Positions 15,497 through 23,025 of a DNA stretch of 24,630 nt are shown here, piece after piece. The first letter of the stretch is position 1. Each line of letters opens with the position of its first letter. The DNA lies in assembly GCA_013375405.1 (NCBI GenBank), contig JABXJU010000043.1, positions 1 through 24,630 of the forward strand, in the 5' to 3' direction. A model generated the notes under the pieces. That model saw only the letters and a list, made by a program, of their open reading frames with translations. It was not told the DNA's origin and ran no database searches. The translations under genes were made by a program, and so were the position numbers. The stretch comes from Candidatus Helarchaeota archaeon. GTDB lineage: Archaea; Asgardarchaeota; Lokiarchaeia; Helarchaeales; HEL-GB-A.

Positions 15497-15552
15497 TGAA
15501 ACCATTTCATGGAATCACATGTCATTCCACGAGTAGAATAGCTCAGCGCCAC

Positions 15553-15565
15553 TTTATAAATATAT
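15553..15565 (-). promoter_or_regulatory. TATA box upstream of the longin-like gene and its relic
   Basis: The minus strand reads CCATATATTTATAAAGTGG around these bases, one of the clearest TATA boxes in the window. Transcription would start near 15533, so the mRNA of the longin-like gene would carry a leader of roughly 115 nt containing the duplicated relic. No other good TATA box was seen closer to ATG 15417. Confidence 0.4.
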
Positions 15566-15637
15566 GGAGAAATTATTTTTTCCTGACAAAATTTAAATCC
15601 AAAAGAAGAAATTTGGTTTCTCTAAAGTAAGAAGGAA

Positions 15638-16081
15638 TTATAAACCCTGTAAAAATTCTTTGATTTGTTTTATCATGAGTTTTGCAGAGGCCTCATCAGT
15701 AGGATATTTTATGGAAATGATGGGAATATCCTTTTTTTTAACAAGATATTTAACATAATTGGCGGCACGAGCACATCCAAGGCATCCAAAGTTGGTTTCT
15801 GCTTCCTCGATTATTATAGCAGCCTCGGCTTGATCAACTAGTGGGCCTATCACACCCATCCGCCCCCGGATGCCACTTGGAGCTTCAATAGCTACATACT
15901 GAAGACCTCGTTTTAATTCTTCTTCGGTTATATTAAGAGGGGGACTATCAATGTCTGGATTAGTCACTCGTTCCTTAATCTCACTCATCAGAACAAGAGG
16001 CTTATGTCCATATTGAGAACCATAACGTTCAACCAAATCCGAGAGGATTAGGCTATTGGGGGGATAGATGAAAATTTTCAT
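15638..16081 (-). CDS. mmp5: Methanogenesis marker protein 5
   Basis: 147 residues that match the Mmp5 family along the whole length as I know it: start MKIFIYPPNSLILSDLVERYG, PPLNITEEE (48-56), AIEAPSGIRGRMGVIGPL (64-81), AEAAIIIEEAETNFGCLGCARA (85-106) and a C-terminal YPTDEA. The CxxC pair is C100 and C103. The exact biochemical role is not established; the gene co-occurs with methyl-coenzyme M reductase and usually sits beside mmp6 and mmp3, as here. Its ATG lies 11 nt after the mmp6 stop, with AGGT about 9 nt upstream. It is the last gene of the run. Its presence outside classical methanogens supports a genome with an Mcr-type enzyme. Confidence 0.88.
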   Translation of the reverse strand: MKIFIYPPNSLILSDLVERYGSQYGHKPLVLMSEIKERVTNPDIDSPPLNITEEELKRGLQYVAIEAPSGIRGRMGVIGPLVDQAEAAIIIEEAETNFGCLGCARAANYVKYLVKKKDIPIISIKYPTDEASAKLMIKQIKEFLQGL

Positions 16082-16092
16082 AGCTACGTAAC

Positions 16093-16542
16093 CTATTCTT
16101 CTGATTCAGCAATAATTTTTTTAAGTTTTTTTATGGGGAGAGGCTTTTTTTTAGGGGAAGGAACACTTTCAGGCATAGGGGAATCAAATGCTTTACTTAT
16201 ATGGGGAAGGATAGTAGATTCGAATTCTAATAAATGAAAGCCAGGACGAGCGCCTCCACCACGCTGAAAGCGACAAATACGTGGATCTCCAGGAGGGTAG
16301 CCGCGAATTTTGGTGAATATATGGTGCGGGTCTAATTTTCGTATATCTTGAATGGCTTGCTGAATAATTTTTGGATTTCCTGAAAGTATTAGTCCCCAAC
16401 AAGTAGTTTTTACTATTATTGGTAATGAAATAACTTCTTTTGCTATAATCTCTGGAGTGAGTCTAGAATCGGGGCTCAAGACCACAATTCGCGTTTCGAT
16501 GTCTTTAGTATTATCACTATTTGTTGTAGATGAATTATTCAT
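16093..16542 (-). CDS. mmp6: Methanogenesis marker protein 6
   Basis: 149 residues. Family features in order: RIVVLSPDSRLTPEIIAKEV (18-37), the VKTTCWGLILSG stretch (44-55), DIRKLDPHHIFTKIRGYPPGDPRICR (66-91), GGGARPGFHLLEFE (95-108) and LPHISKA. The tail is lysine-rich (KKKPLPIKKLKK). In methanogens Mmp6 is a subunit of the ATP-driven complex (with McrC, Mmp3, Mmp7, Mmp17 and component A2) that reductively activates methyl-coenzyme M reductase. The start ATG overlaps the mmp3 stop by 8 nt, implying translational coupling and probably a stoichiometric complex. The serine/asparagine-rich first 15 residues are an addition outside the conserved core. Confidence 0.88.
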   Translation of the reverse strand: MNNSSTTNSDNTKDIETRIVVLSPDSRLTPEIIAKEVISLPIIVKTTCWGLILSGNPKIIQQAIQDIRKLDPHHIFTKIRGYPPGDPRICRFQRGGGARPGFHLLEFESTILPHISKAFDSPMPESVPSPKKKPLPIKKLKKIIAESEE

Positions 16543-18100
16543 TGTCTCGAACCTCCATAAACCAAACCATATCTCCAGTATCTAATTTTCTTAGAACTTT
16601 TAAATCGGACTTCACTTCTCCTATGATGTTGGTCCCTTCAAGGGTTTCCCCCGTAGGTCCATATATATCATTTTCTACTAATCGAATTCCGATACTCCCG
16701 GTTAATCGCCTCAGTGCATTGGTAACTCCGATTGCCCCCTCAGGAACTAATTCAACTCGGTTTTCTCGGGGCACGGCTTCAATAGATTCAACTCCACTTA
16801 AAGGAATAAATAACATGAGCTTTTTTAAATTTTCCAAAACTTGCAACCTACCAATTGGGAAATATAACATTTTCAGATGTTTTCGAAAATGTTCGATGCT
16901 AAGCGGTGCTTCCTCATGGAACAACTTGATTCTGATAATTTGAGAAGAGGAAAGTCCCAGAGTCACGCAAGTTTTTTCGAGCCAAACATCCATGCTATTC
17001 ATAGGTCGCTGTTCAACGATAATAGAATCATCTTTTTCATCACCAACTCTTTTATGGGTAACATTATGCTTTTTTAGATAAGTAGTCGCATATTGTTGAG
17101 TTTTCCCGATGAAATTAAATGATTCAGGAAATGTTTTAATAAGAATTTTATCACCAGGATTTGCATTTTCGATTAATGGGAGATTATTAGGGTCGATCCG
17201 GCCTATTACATTATGGGAAGGACTAAACGAGGTATCATTTTTATAAATGTAAACAGAACCCATATCGTATCCCTGATTCCTGACAGTAATTATGCCATTT
17301 TGACGAAATACAGAATTCTCGGATGGAACTTTAGCACCACGAAATTTTCCATTTTTAATGAACATGCTTGAAGCTTCATCTACGCTAAATTTACCTGAAT
17401 TTATAATAGATAAAAAATGATCCACTGACTTTTTAGCTTCTTCATGGAACGTTGCATAAAGATAAGTGAAAATTTCCATTCCAGGAGTGATGAACTCTTC
17501 TTTGAGTTCGTTCGGACGAAGATGAAGTGCTCGTTTTCGACTTTGGGTTAATGGTGTAAATGTAAGGATAGAATCGGTTCTTCGTAACATTGGAATTATA
17601 TGCCCGCCTTGTATTACACGCCCGATTACACCGTTGAGAGGTTCGTCGGGGGCACCATAGAGCCCCGAATGGTCTTTCTTACTAAAGCAAAGATGAATAT
17701 TAGCCGAATCAAAGCCACCAAAACTAAGAAAAATATCCCATTTATTATATTTTCTTGATTCATGCGATATTGGAAAGTCTATAAAACTCATGTCAACAGG
17801 ACCAAACGTTACAACCTCTTTGCTTAGCCAACCAACTTTAATTCCTTCAAATAAATAATAGGTTTTAACTAAATCTTTAAAAAATGGGGATTGATTTAAG
17901 GAGAGACTAATGCGACCTTTGGTTGTTTCTATATAATATTCGCTATGCATTCGTTTGTCAAGTAGCTGTTTCTTTTCAGGGATATTCACAATAACAAGAC
18001 ATTCTTCATCAAAGGGCGCATTATTTGATCTTATGCCATCTAAAATAGTCATTTCGGAAGTGATTTCTTCTTCTACGCCATTTAAAAAGAATGTAGCCGT
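16535..18100 (-). CDS. mmp3: Methanogenesis marker protein 3, non-canonical start
   Basis: About 521 residues of the Mmp3/UPF0288 family, a subunit of the Mcr activation complex. The N-terminus forms a beta-grasp-like stretch (ATFFLNGVEEEI, then TILDGI, then CLVIVNIPEK). The middle has DIFLSFGGFDSANIHLCFSKKDHSGLYGAPDEP, GVIGRVIQGG and NVIGRIDPNN, a region I recall as cyclophilin-like. The C-terminus ends in VPEGAIGVTNALRRLTGSIGIR and NDIYGPTGETLEGTNIIG. The first ATG (18052) would cut off the beta-grasp strand. Reading on, the frame is open back to TGA 18110-18112, with GAGGT at 18107-18111 and no ATG, GTG or TTG between. ACG 18100 lies 6 nt after GAGGT, the same spacing as GTG in the Hsp20-like gene; ATT 18103 is the alternative. 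A point mutation or base error is also possible. Confidence 0.85.
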   Translation of the reverse strand, partial: TATFFLNGVEEEITSEMTILDGIRSNNAPFDEECLVIVNIPEKKQLLDKRMHSEYYIETTKGRISLSLNQSPFFKDLVKTYYLFEGIKVGWLSKEVVTFGPVDMSFIDFPISHESRKYNKWDIFLSFGGFDSANIHLCFSKKDHSGLYGAPDEPLNGVIGRVIQGGHIIPMLRRTDSILTFTPLTQSRKRALHLRPNELKEEFITPGMEIFTYLYATFHEEAKKSVDHFLSIINSGKFSVDEASSMFIKNGKFRGAKVPSENSVFRQNGIITVRNQGYDMGSVYIYKNDTSFSPSHNVIGRIDPNNLPLIENANPGDKILIKTFPESFNFIGKTQQYATTYLKKHNVTHKRVGDEKDDSIIVEQRPMNSMDVWLEKTCVTLGLSSSQIIRIKLFHEEAPLSIEHFRKHLKMLYFPIGRLQVLENLKKLMLFIPLSGVESIEAVPRENRVELVPEGAIGVTNALRRLTGSIGIRLVENDIYGPTGETLEGTNIIGEVKSDLKVLRKLDTGDMVWFMEVRDNE

Positions 18101-18106
18101 AATTAT

Positions 18107-18111
18107 ACCTC
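18107..18111 (-). promoter_or_regulatory. Ribosome binding site fixing the mmp3 start region
   Basis: The minus strand reads TGAGGTATAA followed by TTACGGCT. The same TGAGGTATAA precedes the GTG of the Hsp20-like gene (near 19247-19256), where it is followed by AGGTGGCA, so ACG takes the place of GTG. The site lies in the short gap after the SCP2-like gene's stop and is about 55 nt from the first in-frame ATG of mmp3, too far to serve it. Confidence 0.6.
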
Positions 18112-18122
18112 AAAAAATGGAT

Positions 18123-18662
18123 TTAGGGATTTCCAAGTGGCCATATGGAGGGACGTGGAACCCTCTCTTTTTCAACTGCAGCATCTATAATATCCTTTAA
18201 ATCAAGTCCAGCAGTCACATTTCCAATGATATATCCAGCTCCAGCCCAAAGAGGAGTCATAATATCGAAGTTAGGTTCTCCTTTAAGAACCCGTATTAAA
18301 TCATAATAATTAGTATGAACTAATAAATCAGCTTCTGCATTTGGAGTTCCAGGAGCAATATCGGTTGGTGAAATCATAATCCGGACATATTCATATTCAT
18401 CTTTTTTTGGGTGTTCTACTTCAAGGAGAACAATTCGAGAGACAAAATGACCAGCAAGCTCGACAGCAGTGGGGGAGGGGACAATTTTATTTATCATAAA
18501 ATCCTGTAATGCTTCAAAGGCAGTTGGTTCTTTCTCACGTGGTAGTAAAAAGTTAGTTTCTAGCCACCATCCATCAGGCAATTCCTTATATTCATATCCT
18601 AGTTCTTTTGCAGGATATTTTATTTTATCTAATCCTTCAATGTTGTATTTTTTTTCTGTCAT
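18123..18662 (-). CDS. SCP2-like (sterol carrier protein 2 fold) protein
   Basis: 179 residues. The C-terminal half has the SCP2 pattern: EYVRIMISPTDIAPGTPNAEADLLVHTNYYDLIRVLKGEPNFDIMTPLWAGAGYIIGNVTAGLDLKDIIDAA (about 97-168), i.e. a polar strand, then ADLxVxTxYxDLxxxLKGE, then the G-x-I-x-G-N strand before the last helix. SCP2 domains bind lipids, acyl-CoA or other hydrophobic ligands in a tunnel. The first 60 residues are charged and have no recognised motif. ATG 18662 has GAGGG 8 nt upstream. Its stop is about 22 nt before the mmp3 start, so it is probably cotranslated with the Mcr-activation genes; if the Mcr homologue acts on longer alkanes, a hydrophobic-ligand carrier would make sense, but that is speculation. 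Confidence 0.62.
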   Translation of the reverse strand: MTEKKYNIEGLDKIKYPAKELGYEYKELPDGWWLETNFLLPREKEPTAFEALQDFMINKIVPSPTAVELAGHFVSRIVLLEVEHPKKDEYEYVRIMISPTDIAPGTPNAEADLLVHTNYYDLIRVLKGEPNFDIMTPLWAGAGYIIGNVTAGLDLKDIIDAAVEKERVPRPSIWPLGNP

Positions 18663-18702
18663 TCGATTGACCCTCTCCGTTCCTTAATTAAAATTAAAAA
18701 CT

Positions 18703-19245
18703 CTAATTCTTTTTCATATAAATGATTTCATACGTTCCATTTTGATATGTCACCTGCTTTGTTTTCTGATTAATCGTCGGGGGAAGCTTTACAACTTGAA
18801 TTATCGCACCCTTTTTATCACGAATTATTAAGGCTATATTGGTTGGATCTCTTTTTTTAACACCCGTTTTGAATTCTAAGTCCGTTCTATTAGTTCCTAC
18901 TAAAACGTGAACTTCATTACCGAACTCAAAGCTATCAACAATTAAGTTGGTATCAGGCCTGACTTTCTGGGGTGGTTTTTTCCCAGGAGGCGGCGCTCCT
19001 ATTGGAGAAAATGAGGCAAAATTTGAAAAGAATGGGCTATTTGGGGAAAATGGATTGGCATTGGGATCTCCAAAAAAATATTTCATGAATTTGGCAATAT
19101 CCTCTTGCGAGGGGGGATTTTCCACTAGGCGATCAATATCTTCCTCCTTAAAAATGTGTTTTAAGGGGTGGTCGGTGTTGGATTTAAGGATTTGTTTGAA
19201 TAGTTTCAAGAACCGTCGAAAATATTCATCGAAATTATATGCCAC
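18703..19245 (-). CDS. Hsp20/alpha-crystallin-like protein
   Basis: 180 residues from GTG 19245, with GAGGT 6-7 nt upstream. Residues 1-65 are helical and basic; 66-95 are low-complexity, rich in Pro, Asn, Ser, Phe and Gly (NPFSPNSPFFSNF, then GAPPPGKKPP). Residues 96-180 are beta-rich (DSFEFGNEVHVLVG, TDLEFKTGVKKRD, NIALIIRDKKGAIIQVVKLPPTIN, GTYEIIY), fitting an alpha-crystallin domain as in small heat-shock proteins, with KLPPTIN placed like the usual VxLP strand. Fold assignment is by pattern only. Its place between the ferredoxin pair and the SCP2/mmp genes suggests a chaperone or scaffold for assembly of the same system. Confidence 0.5.
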   Translation of the reverse strand: MAYNFDEYFRRFLKLFKQILKSNTDHPLKHIFKEEDIDRLVENPPSQEDIAKFMKYFFGDPNANPFSPNSPFFSNFASFSPIGAPPPGKKPPQKVRPDTNLIVDSFEFGNEVHVLVGTNRTDLEFKTGVKKRDPTNIALIIRDKKGAIIQVVKLPPTINQKTKQVTYQNGTYEIIYMKKN

Positions 19246-19332
19246 CTTTATACCTCAATATACAGTATGGAATTTTGGAATTTAAATTCTTTTAAATTCA
19301 ATATTTATACAAATCTAATATAATTGAGAACT

Positions 19333-20445
19333 TTATGGATTAAAAATATTGATATTAAGCGCGAATTGCTTTGGGGGATTCTCATCTCTCACTCTTTCCA
19401 TTTTAATTGCATTCTTTGGACAGTTCACGGCACATACACCACAACCAAGGCATTTCTCTAAGATTATCATTCGCTCATCGGAGGAGTCAGCTTCGAAGGG
19501 CCATTGATGAAATATTGCAGTCATGGGGCACTTTTTTGCGCATGTTTCACAACAAACACATAAGTCAGGGTTAATTTTCGGGAAAAAGTTGCTCCTTTGT
19601 ACGCCCGGTACTCCATGTTGTGCAGTTGGACGTAGCATACCACAATGGCATTCACAACAATTACAGATTAATATATGAGTTTCGAAACCTGAACTGTTCG
19701 CACCACAGTGGACCAATCCTGCTTTTTCGGCTCTTTTAATTAAATCAATTGCTTCCTCTTTAGTTAATTCCTTTCCGATGCCCATGGATGTTAACTGTTT
19801 CGCAATCAAGCCACAAGCAAGGCAACCCAATTCCGATGGTGTCTTTTCACAAGGTTCTTCCGCCAGTTCTCCTACTTGTCGACATTGACATCTTAATCCC
19901 ACGAAATAATCATTTCGATTGATCAATTCTTCAACTAGTTCGTAAGGATACACTTGTTTGCTAGTCTCAATCCCCTTATTTATTTGAATTAATTTCTCTT
20001 TTGCCTCATAGGGGAGTTTTGGACGGAAAAGCGGGTTTTTAAGAATAAAAAACATTGGAGGTAGGATAGTATCGAAGACAGTTCTTAGTAATTTTGCGAC
20101 TTTCTTCATGTTTTCCTCTGTATCCCCACAAGTAAGAAAATATAATTCAAAGATACCAGGAACCAGCGGTAATAATCCGTAAGAATTACCTACTTTGATT
20201 ATAGTCCCTTTTGCAGCTAACCTCTTTAAAATCTCTTTAACCTTTGATTTTTCCAACCCGGCCCTTTTTGCTAGCTTTACAGCAGTAAGTAATTTTCCAG
20301 CTCTGTCAAAATGAAATAGCAGTCTGATATCTTCTTTATTCCATAGTATTTTGAAAACTTCTATTACTTTTTCATGTTTTGGCACTGCTAATTTGCCAAG
20401 GCGTAATTTTTGCCGCACTTCTTCATAATAATCGATTTCACTCAT
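19333..20445 (-). CDS. Winged-helix / multi-cysteine ferredoxin protein (copy B)
   Basis: 370 residues. Residues 35-92 look like a winged helix (LLTAVKLAKRAGLEKSKVKEILKRLAAKGTIIKVGNSYGL). The centre is cysteine-rich: CQCR (186-188), C199, GCLACG (207-212), GLVHCGANSSG (243-253) and CNCCECHCG (261-269). The end is a standard two-cluster ferredoxin: C296-x2-C299-x2-C302-x3-C306-P and C332-x2-C335-x2-C338-x3-C342-P. The protein can thus hold at least two [4Fe-4S] clusters plus further metal in the central block. It is soluble, with no signal peptide. ATG 20445 has AGGAG about 10 nt upstream. It lies 78 nt downstream of its paralogue. It may supply electrons for the Mcr activation encoded downstream, or be a redox sensor; the winged-helix part may serve protein contacts rather than DNA binding. 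Confidence 0.75.
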   Translation of the reverse strand: MSEIDYYEEVRQKLRLGKLAVPKHEKVIEVFKILWNKEDIRLLFHFDRAGKLLTAVKLAKRAGLEKSKVKEILKRLAAKGTIIKVGNSYGLLPLVPGIFELYFLTCGDTEENMKKVAKLLRTVFDTILPPMFFILKNPLFRPKLPYEAKEKLIQINKGIETSKQVYPYELVEELINRNDYFVGLRCQCRQVGELAEEPCEKTPSELGCLACGLIAKQLTSMGIGKELTKEEAIDLIKRAEKAGLVHCGANSSGFETHILICNCCECHCGMLRPTAQHGVPGVQRSNFFPKINPDLCVCCETCAKKCPMTAIFHQWPFEADSSDERMIILEKCLGCGVCAVNCPKNAIKMERVRDENPPKQFALNINIFNP

Positions 20446-20523
20446 TGTTTATATGCTCCTAATACAAATTTCAGGTCATCAAATCCTATTATAATTTTCA
20501 ATTTAATAAAAAAAGATATTATA

Positions 20524-21657
20524 TTATATTTTCACGCCGAGCTGTTTTCCATATTTAGCGAGGTTAGCGATGGCATCGCCTTTTGCAATTTGTTTCTTAT
20601 CATGAATTAATTTCATGGTGGCAGCGCCTTCAGGGCACACTGCGACGCAAACGCCACAGCCCCAACATTTAGAAATATCAATAGTTGCTTTATCATCCTC
20701 CATCGAGATAGCATGAAAGTTACACTGGTCAATACAGGTTTCACAACCGATACATACTTCAGGATCGATTTGAGATTGGTAACGAGAAGGAATCCCGAGT
20801 TTTGTCTTATCATGATGCACAATAGCATGCAAAGCTCCGCAGCAGCAGTCGCAGCAACTGCAAATGAAGATAAAACCACTTGAAGCATTATTAGAAAGGT
20901 GAACTAATCCTGCTTCTGTCGCTCCTTTTTTGATTTCTAGTGCTTCCTCTTTCGATACTTTTCTTCCGTGGCCGCGATCAATCACCATTTTTGCCGCGAA
21001 TCCAAAGCCCATGCAAACATCGATTGGGTATTCACAATTTTTCCCATGCGTTCGGATTCGGCAGACACAGGGTTGAACGGAAATTAGGTTTGCTTTATTG
21101 ATAATACCTTTTACCGTGTCATAGGCAAGTACTTCTTGGCTAGGGATAATCTCTTCATCAACTGGGACTACACGAAAGATGGGGGGAAGATTTGCTTCAT
21201 CTACCTTTAGACGATCAAACTCGTCAATCATTTCTTCTTCGTAAAAATTATCCCACAACTCTAAGAACGCAATTTTTTCTTTTTCTTCCATATCTTTTGC
21301 AAAATGAGTGTTTAAAAGGCACATGTCATGTAAAAATAACATTGGGGTAGCACGATATTTGAAGGAACCGGTGGAGGGGGAAGGAAATGGTATGACCAAT
21401 CCTTTTTTCTTGAACAAATCTTCTTCTAGGATCTGGCGAGCTTCTTCTTCACTAGTATTTAGAACTTCAGCAGCTTCTTTTAATGTCACTCCCTTTCGTC
21501 CGAGTTTAGCAATGATTTTACCGTCCTCTTGACTCATAATACGTTGCAAAATCTCCGGAAGATACTTTATTGCCTTTATCCGATCCTTTGGAATGCCGAT
21601 CGCATATAATACGCTTTCCATTAAATCTTTATTTTGTAAATCTAATATCAATTTCAT
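20524..21657 (-). CDS. Winged-helix / multi-cysteine ferredoxin protein (copy A)
   Basis: 377 residues, same architecture as the next gene: an N-terminal helical/winged-helix part (GKIIAKLGRKGVTLKEAAEVLNTSEEEARQILEEDLFKKKGLVI, about 47-90), a central cysteine block (PCVCRIRTHGKNC, then DVCMGFGFAAKM, GLVHLSNNASSGF and CSCCDCCCG at about 267-275), and two ferredoxin motifs (C303-x2-C306-x2-C309-x3-C313 and C332-x2-C335-x2-C338-x3-C342-P; numbering from the GTG one codon before). EEALEIKKGATEAGLVH matches EEAIDLIKRAEKAGLVH of the paralogue. The GTG at 21660 directly precedes ATG 21657; ATG is chosen. The first cluster motif lacks the usual proline after its last cysteine (QCNF). Divergence from copy B is clear, so the duplication is old. 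As the first gene of the run, it may head the operon. Confidence 0.75.
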   Translation of the reverse strand: MKLILDLQNKDLMESVLYAIGIPKDRIKAIKYLPEILQRIMSQEDGKIIAKLGRKGVTLKEAAEVLNTSEEEARQILEEDLFKKKGLVIPFPSPSTGSFKYRATPMLFLHDMCLLNTHFAKDMEEKEKIAFLELWDNFYEEEMIDEFDRLKVDEANLPPIFRVVPVDEEIIPSQEVLAYDTVKGIINKANLISVQPCVCRIRTHGKNCEYPIDVCMGFGFAAKMVIDRGHGRKVSKEEALEIKKGATEAGLVHLSNNASSGFIFICSCCDCCCGALHAIVHHDKTKLGIPSRYQSQIDPEVCIGCETCIDQCNFHAISMEDDKATIDISKCWGCGVCVAVCPEGAATMKLIHDKKQIAKGDAIANLAKYGKQLGVKI

Positions 21658-21688
21658 CACATCTTTTGATTTACTACGAATGACTTAT

Positions 21689-21730
21689 TTCCTTAAAAAT
21701 ATTCATAAGATTTTTCTCTTTATTAAGGAA
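21689..21730. repeat. Inverted repeat upstream of the ferredoxin gene pair
   Basis: TTCCTTAA at 21689-21696 and its exact complement TTAAGGAA at 21723-21730 flank a 26-nt AT-rich loop, 32-73 nt before the first gene of the run. It may be a regulatory site around the operon promoter. The arms are short, so this is weak. Confidence 0.25.
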
Positions 21731-21826
21731 GTGTTCTAACTTCAAAAACGGAATTTATAAAAAAATACAATAAATCTGAAAAAATTAAGCAGCAATACGG
21801 TTTTTTCCATTCTGCATCTTTTACTA

Positions 21827-22858
21827 TCAATATCCCTGGTGATCCATTTGGCTTTGAATCTGTGCAATTAATGCTTCAAGTCGTTCAATACTGGCCTTTT
21901 GTTCAGATCGGATTCGCTCCGAGTCATATAATTGATTTCTTGCATCACTCAATTCGGATTGGAGTGTAGTAATGAAGGATTCATAGCTTGAAACTTTTTG
22001 CTTGTAATTGATTTTTTCCTTTTCATTTATGGATTGTAAGTTTTGAAATTCTGCCTGGACCTTTTCAAGGGCGTCGAATTTCATCAATAATTGCCGCATT
22101 TCATCCTCTCTCTGATTCACTAATGATTGTAATTCATCAATTTTGTCTTTCTTCACTTTCTCTTCTTTCGCTTTTGCCTTATATTTATCTAATTCCGATT
22201 TAAGCTTATCTATACTTTTTATCTGATCATTTTGGTCTTTAAAACGGGCGATAAGTTGTTTCTGTTCAACAAGCATTTCAGTCTGTAAACTTTCTAAGTC
22301 AGCCATTTGAATCAGTACTTCGGATTTTTCGGCCTCTTTTTTCTCTACTAACTTTTTTAATTCATTGATTTTATCTATTTTTCCTTGTACTTCCTTATTT
22401 AACCTAATTAATACTTCATCTCTGGAATGGTCCAATTTACTCTGTTCTTCTGCAATCTCTGATATTTGTTCTTCGAATTTTTCACGAGCTTTAGTCATTT
22501 CATTTTTTAATGCAGTTATTTTAGCATTTAAATCTTGAATGGTTTGATCTTTTTGGGTAATAAGTTCTTTATTCGCTTTTAATTCTTGTTTCAGGTCTTC
22601 AGGTACTAACAGCTTGATTTTTTCTTCTAACTCAAGTATTTGATTCTTTAGTTCCGCGTTTTTTCCTATTAGTTCCGCGTTTTTTTCCATTACTTCTGCA
22701 TTTTTTTCTCTTAATGGCTTCATACTTTGTTCATTTTTCATTAATGTACTTTTAGATGAAGCTAACTCTTTTTCAAGCGTCGTAATACGGCTTTTACTCC
22801 ATTCTAATTCTTTTTCCTGTTTTTGCATTATTTTTTCTATCTGATTATTATCTGACAT
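21827..22858 (-). CDS. Long coiled-coil protein
   Basis: 343 residues, nearly all heptad-patterned coiled coil from about residue 8 to 335, rich in K, E, Q and L. It has a short internal repeat of the type KNAEL/EKNAE at about 53-72 (KNAEVMEKNAELIGKNAELK). There are no cysteines, membrane segments or globular domain. Such proteins serve as rods, spacers or scaffolds; Asgard genomes have many. Hits to eukaryotic motor or SMC proteins would be expected from composition alone and should not be read as homology. ATG 22858 has GAGG 8 nt upstream and a TATA-like ATTTATAG about 25-30 nt before it. It is divergent from the 348-residue gene. Confidence 0.7.
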   Translation of the reverse strand: MSDNNQIEKIMQKQEKELEWSKSRITTLEKELASSKSTLMKNEQSMKPLREKNAEVMEKNAELIGKNAELKNQILELEEKIKLLVPEDLKQELKANKELITQKDQTIQDLNAKITALKNEMTKAREKFEEQISEIAEEQSKLDHSRDEVLIRLNKEVQGKIDKINELKKLVEKKEAEKSEVLIQMADLESLQTEMLVEQKQLIARFKDQNDQIKSIDKLKSELDKYKAKAKEEKVKKDKIDELQSLVNQREDEMRQLLMKFDALEKVQAEFQNLQSINEKEKINYKQKVSSYESFITTLQSELSDARNQLYDSERIRSEQKASIERLEALIAQIQSQMDHQGY

Positions 22859-23025
22859 GGATAAACCTCAGAAATAAGGGGCTATAAATCTGATAAAATC
22901 ATATCTCTTTGAGAACCTATGATTGATACTAGATATATTATTAATGACAATATTATTTATAACTAAATGGATTCACATTAAAATAACTCATAACTTTAAA
23001 GGTAAAGTCAGTTTGGTGATACTGA

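Noticed and set aside
15531..15552. String resembling a tRNA D-arm (TAGCTCAGCG)
   Set aside because: No acceptor stem, anticodon arm or T-arm (GTTCRA) can be drawn around it.
18123..18662. Assignment of the gene upstream of mmp3 as mmp17 or mmp7
   Set aside because: Position would fit, but the sequence shows an SCP2-like pattern and I see none of the features I know from those marker families.
21827..22858. Similarity of the coiled-coil protein to eukaryotic motor or SMC proteins
   Set aside because: Heptad composition alone gives such matches; there is no ATPase or hinge domain.
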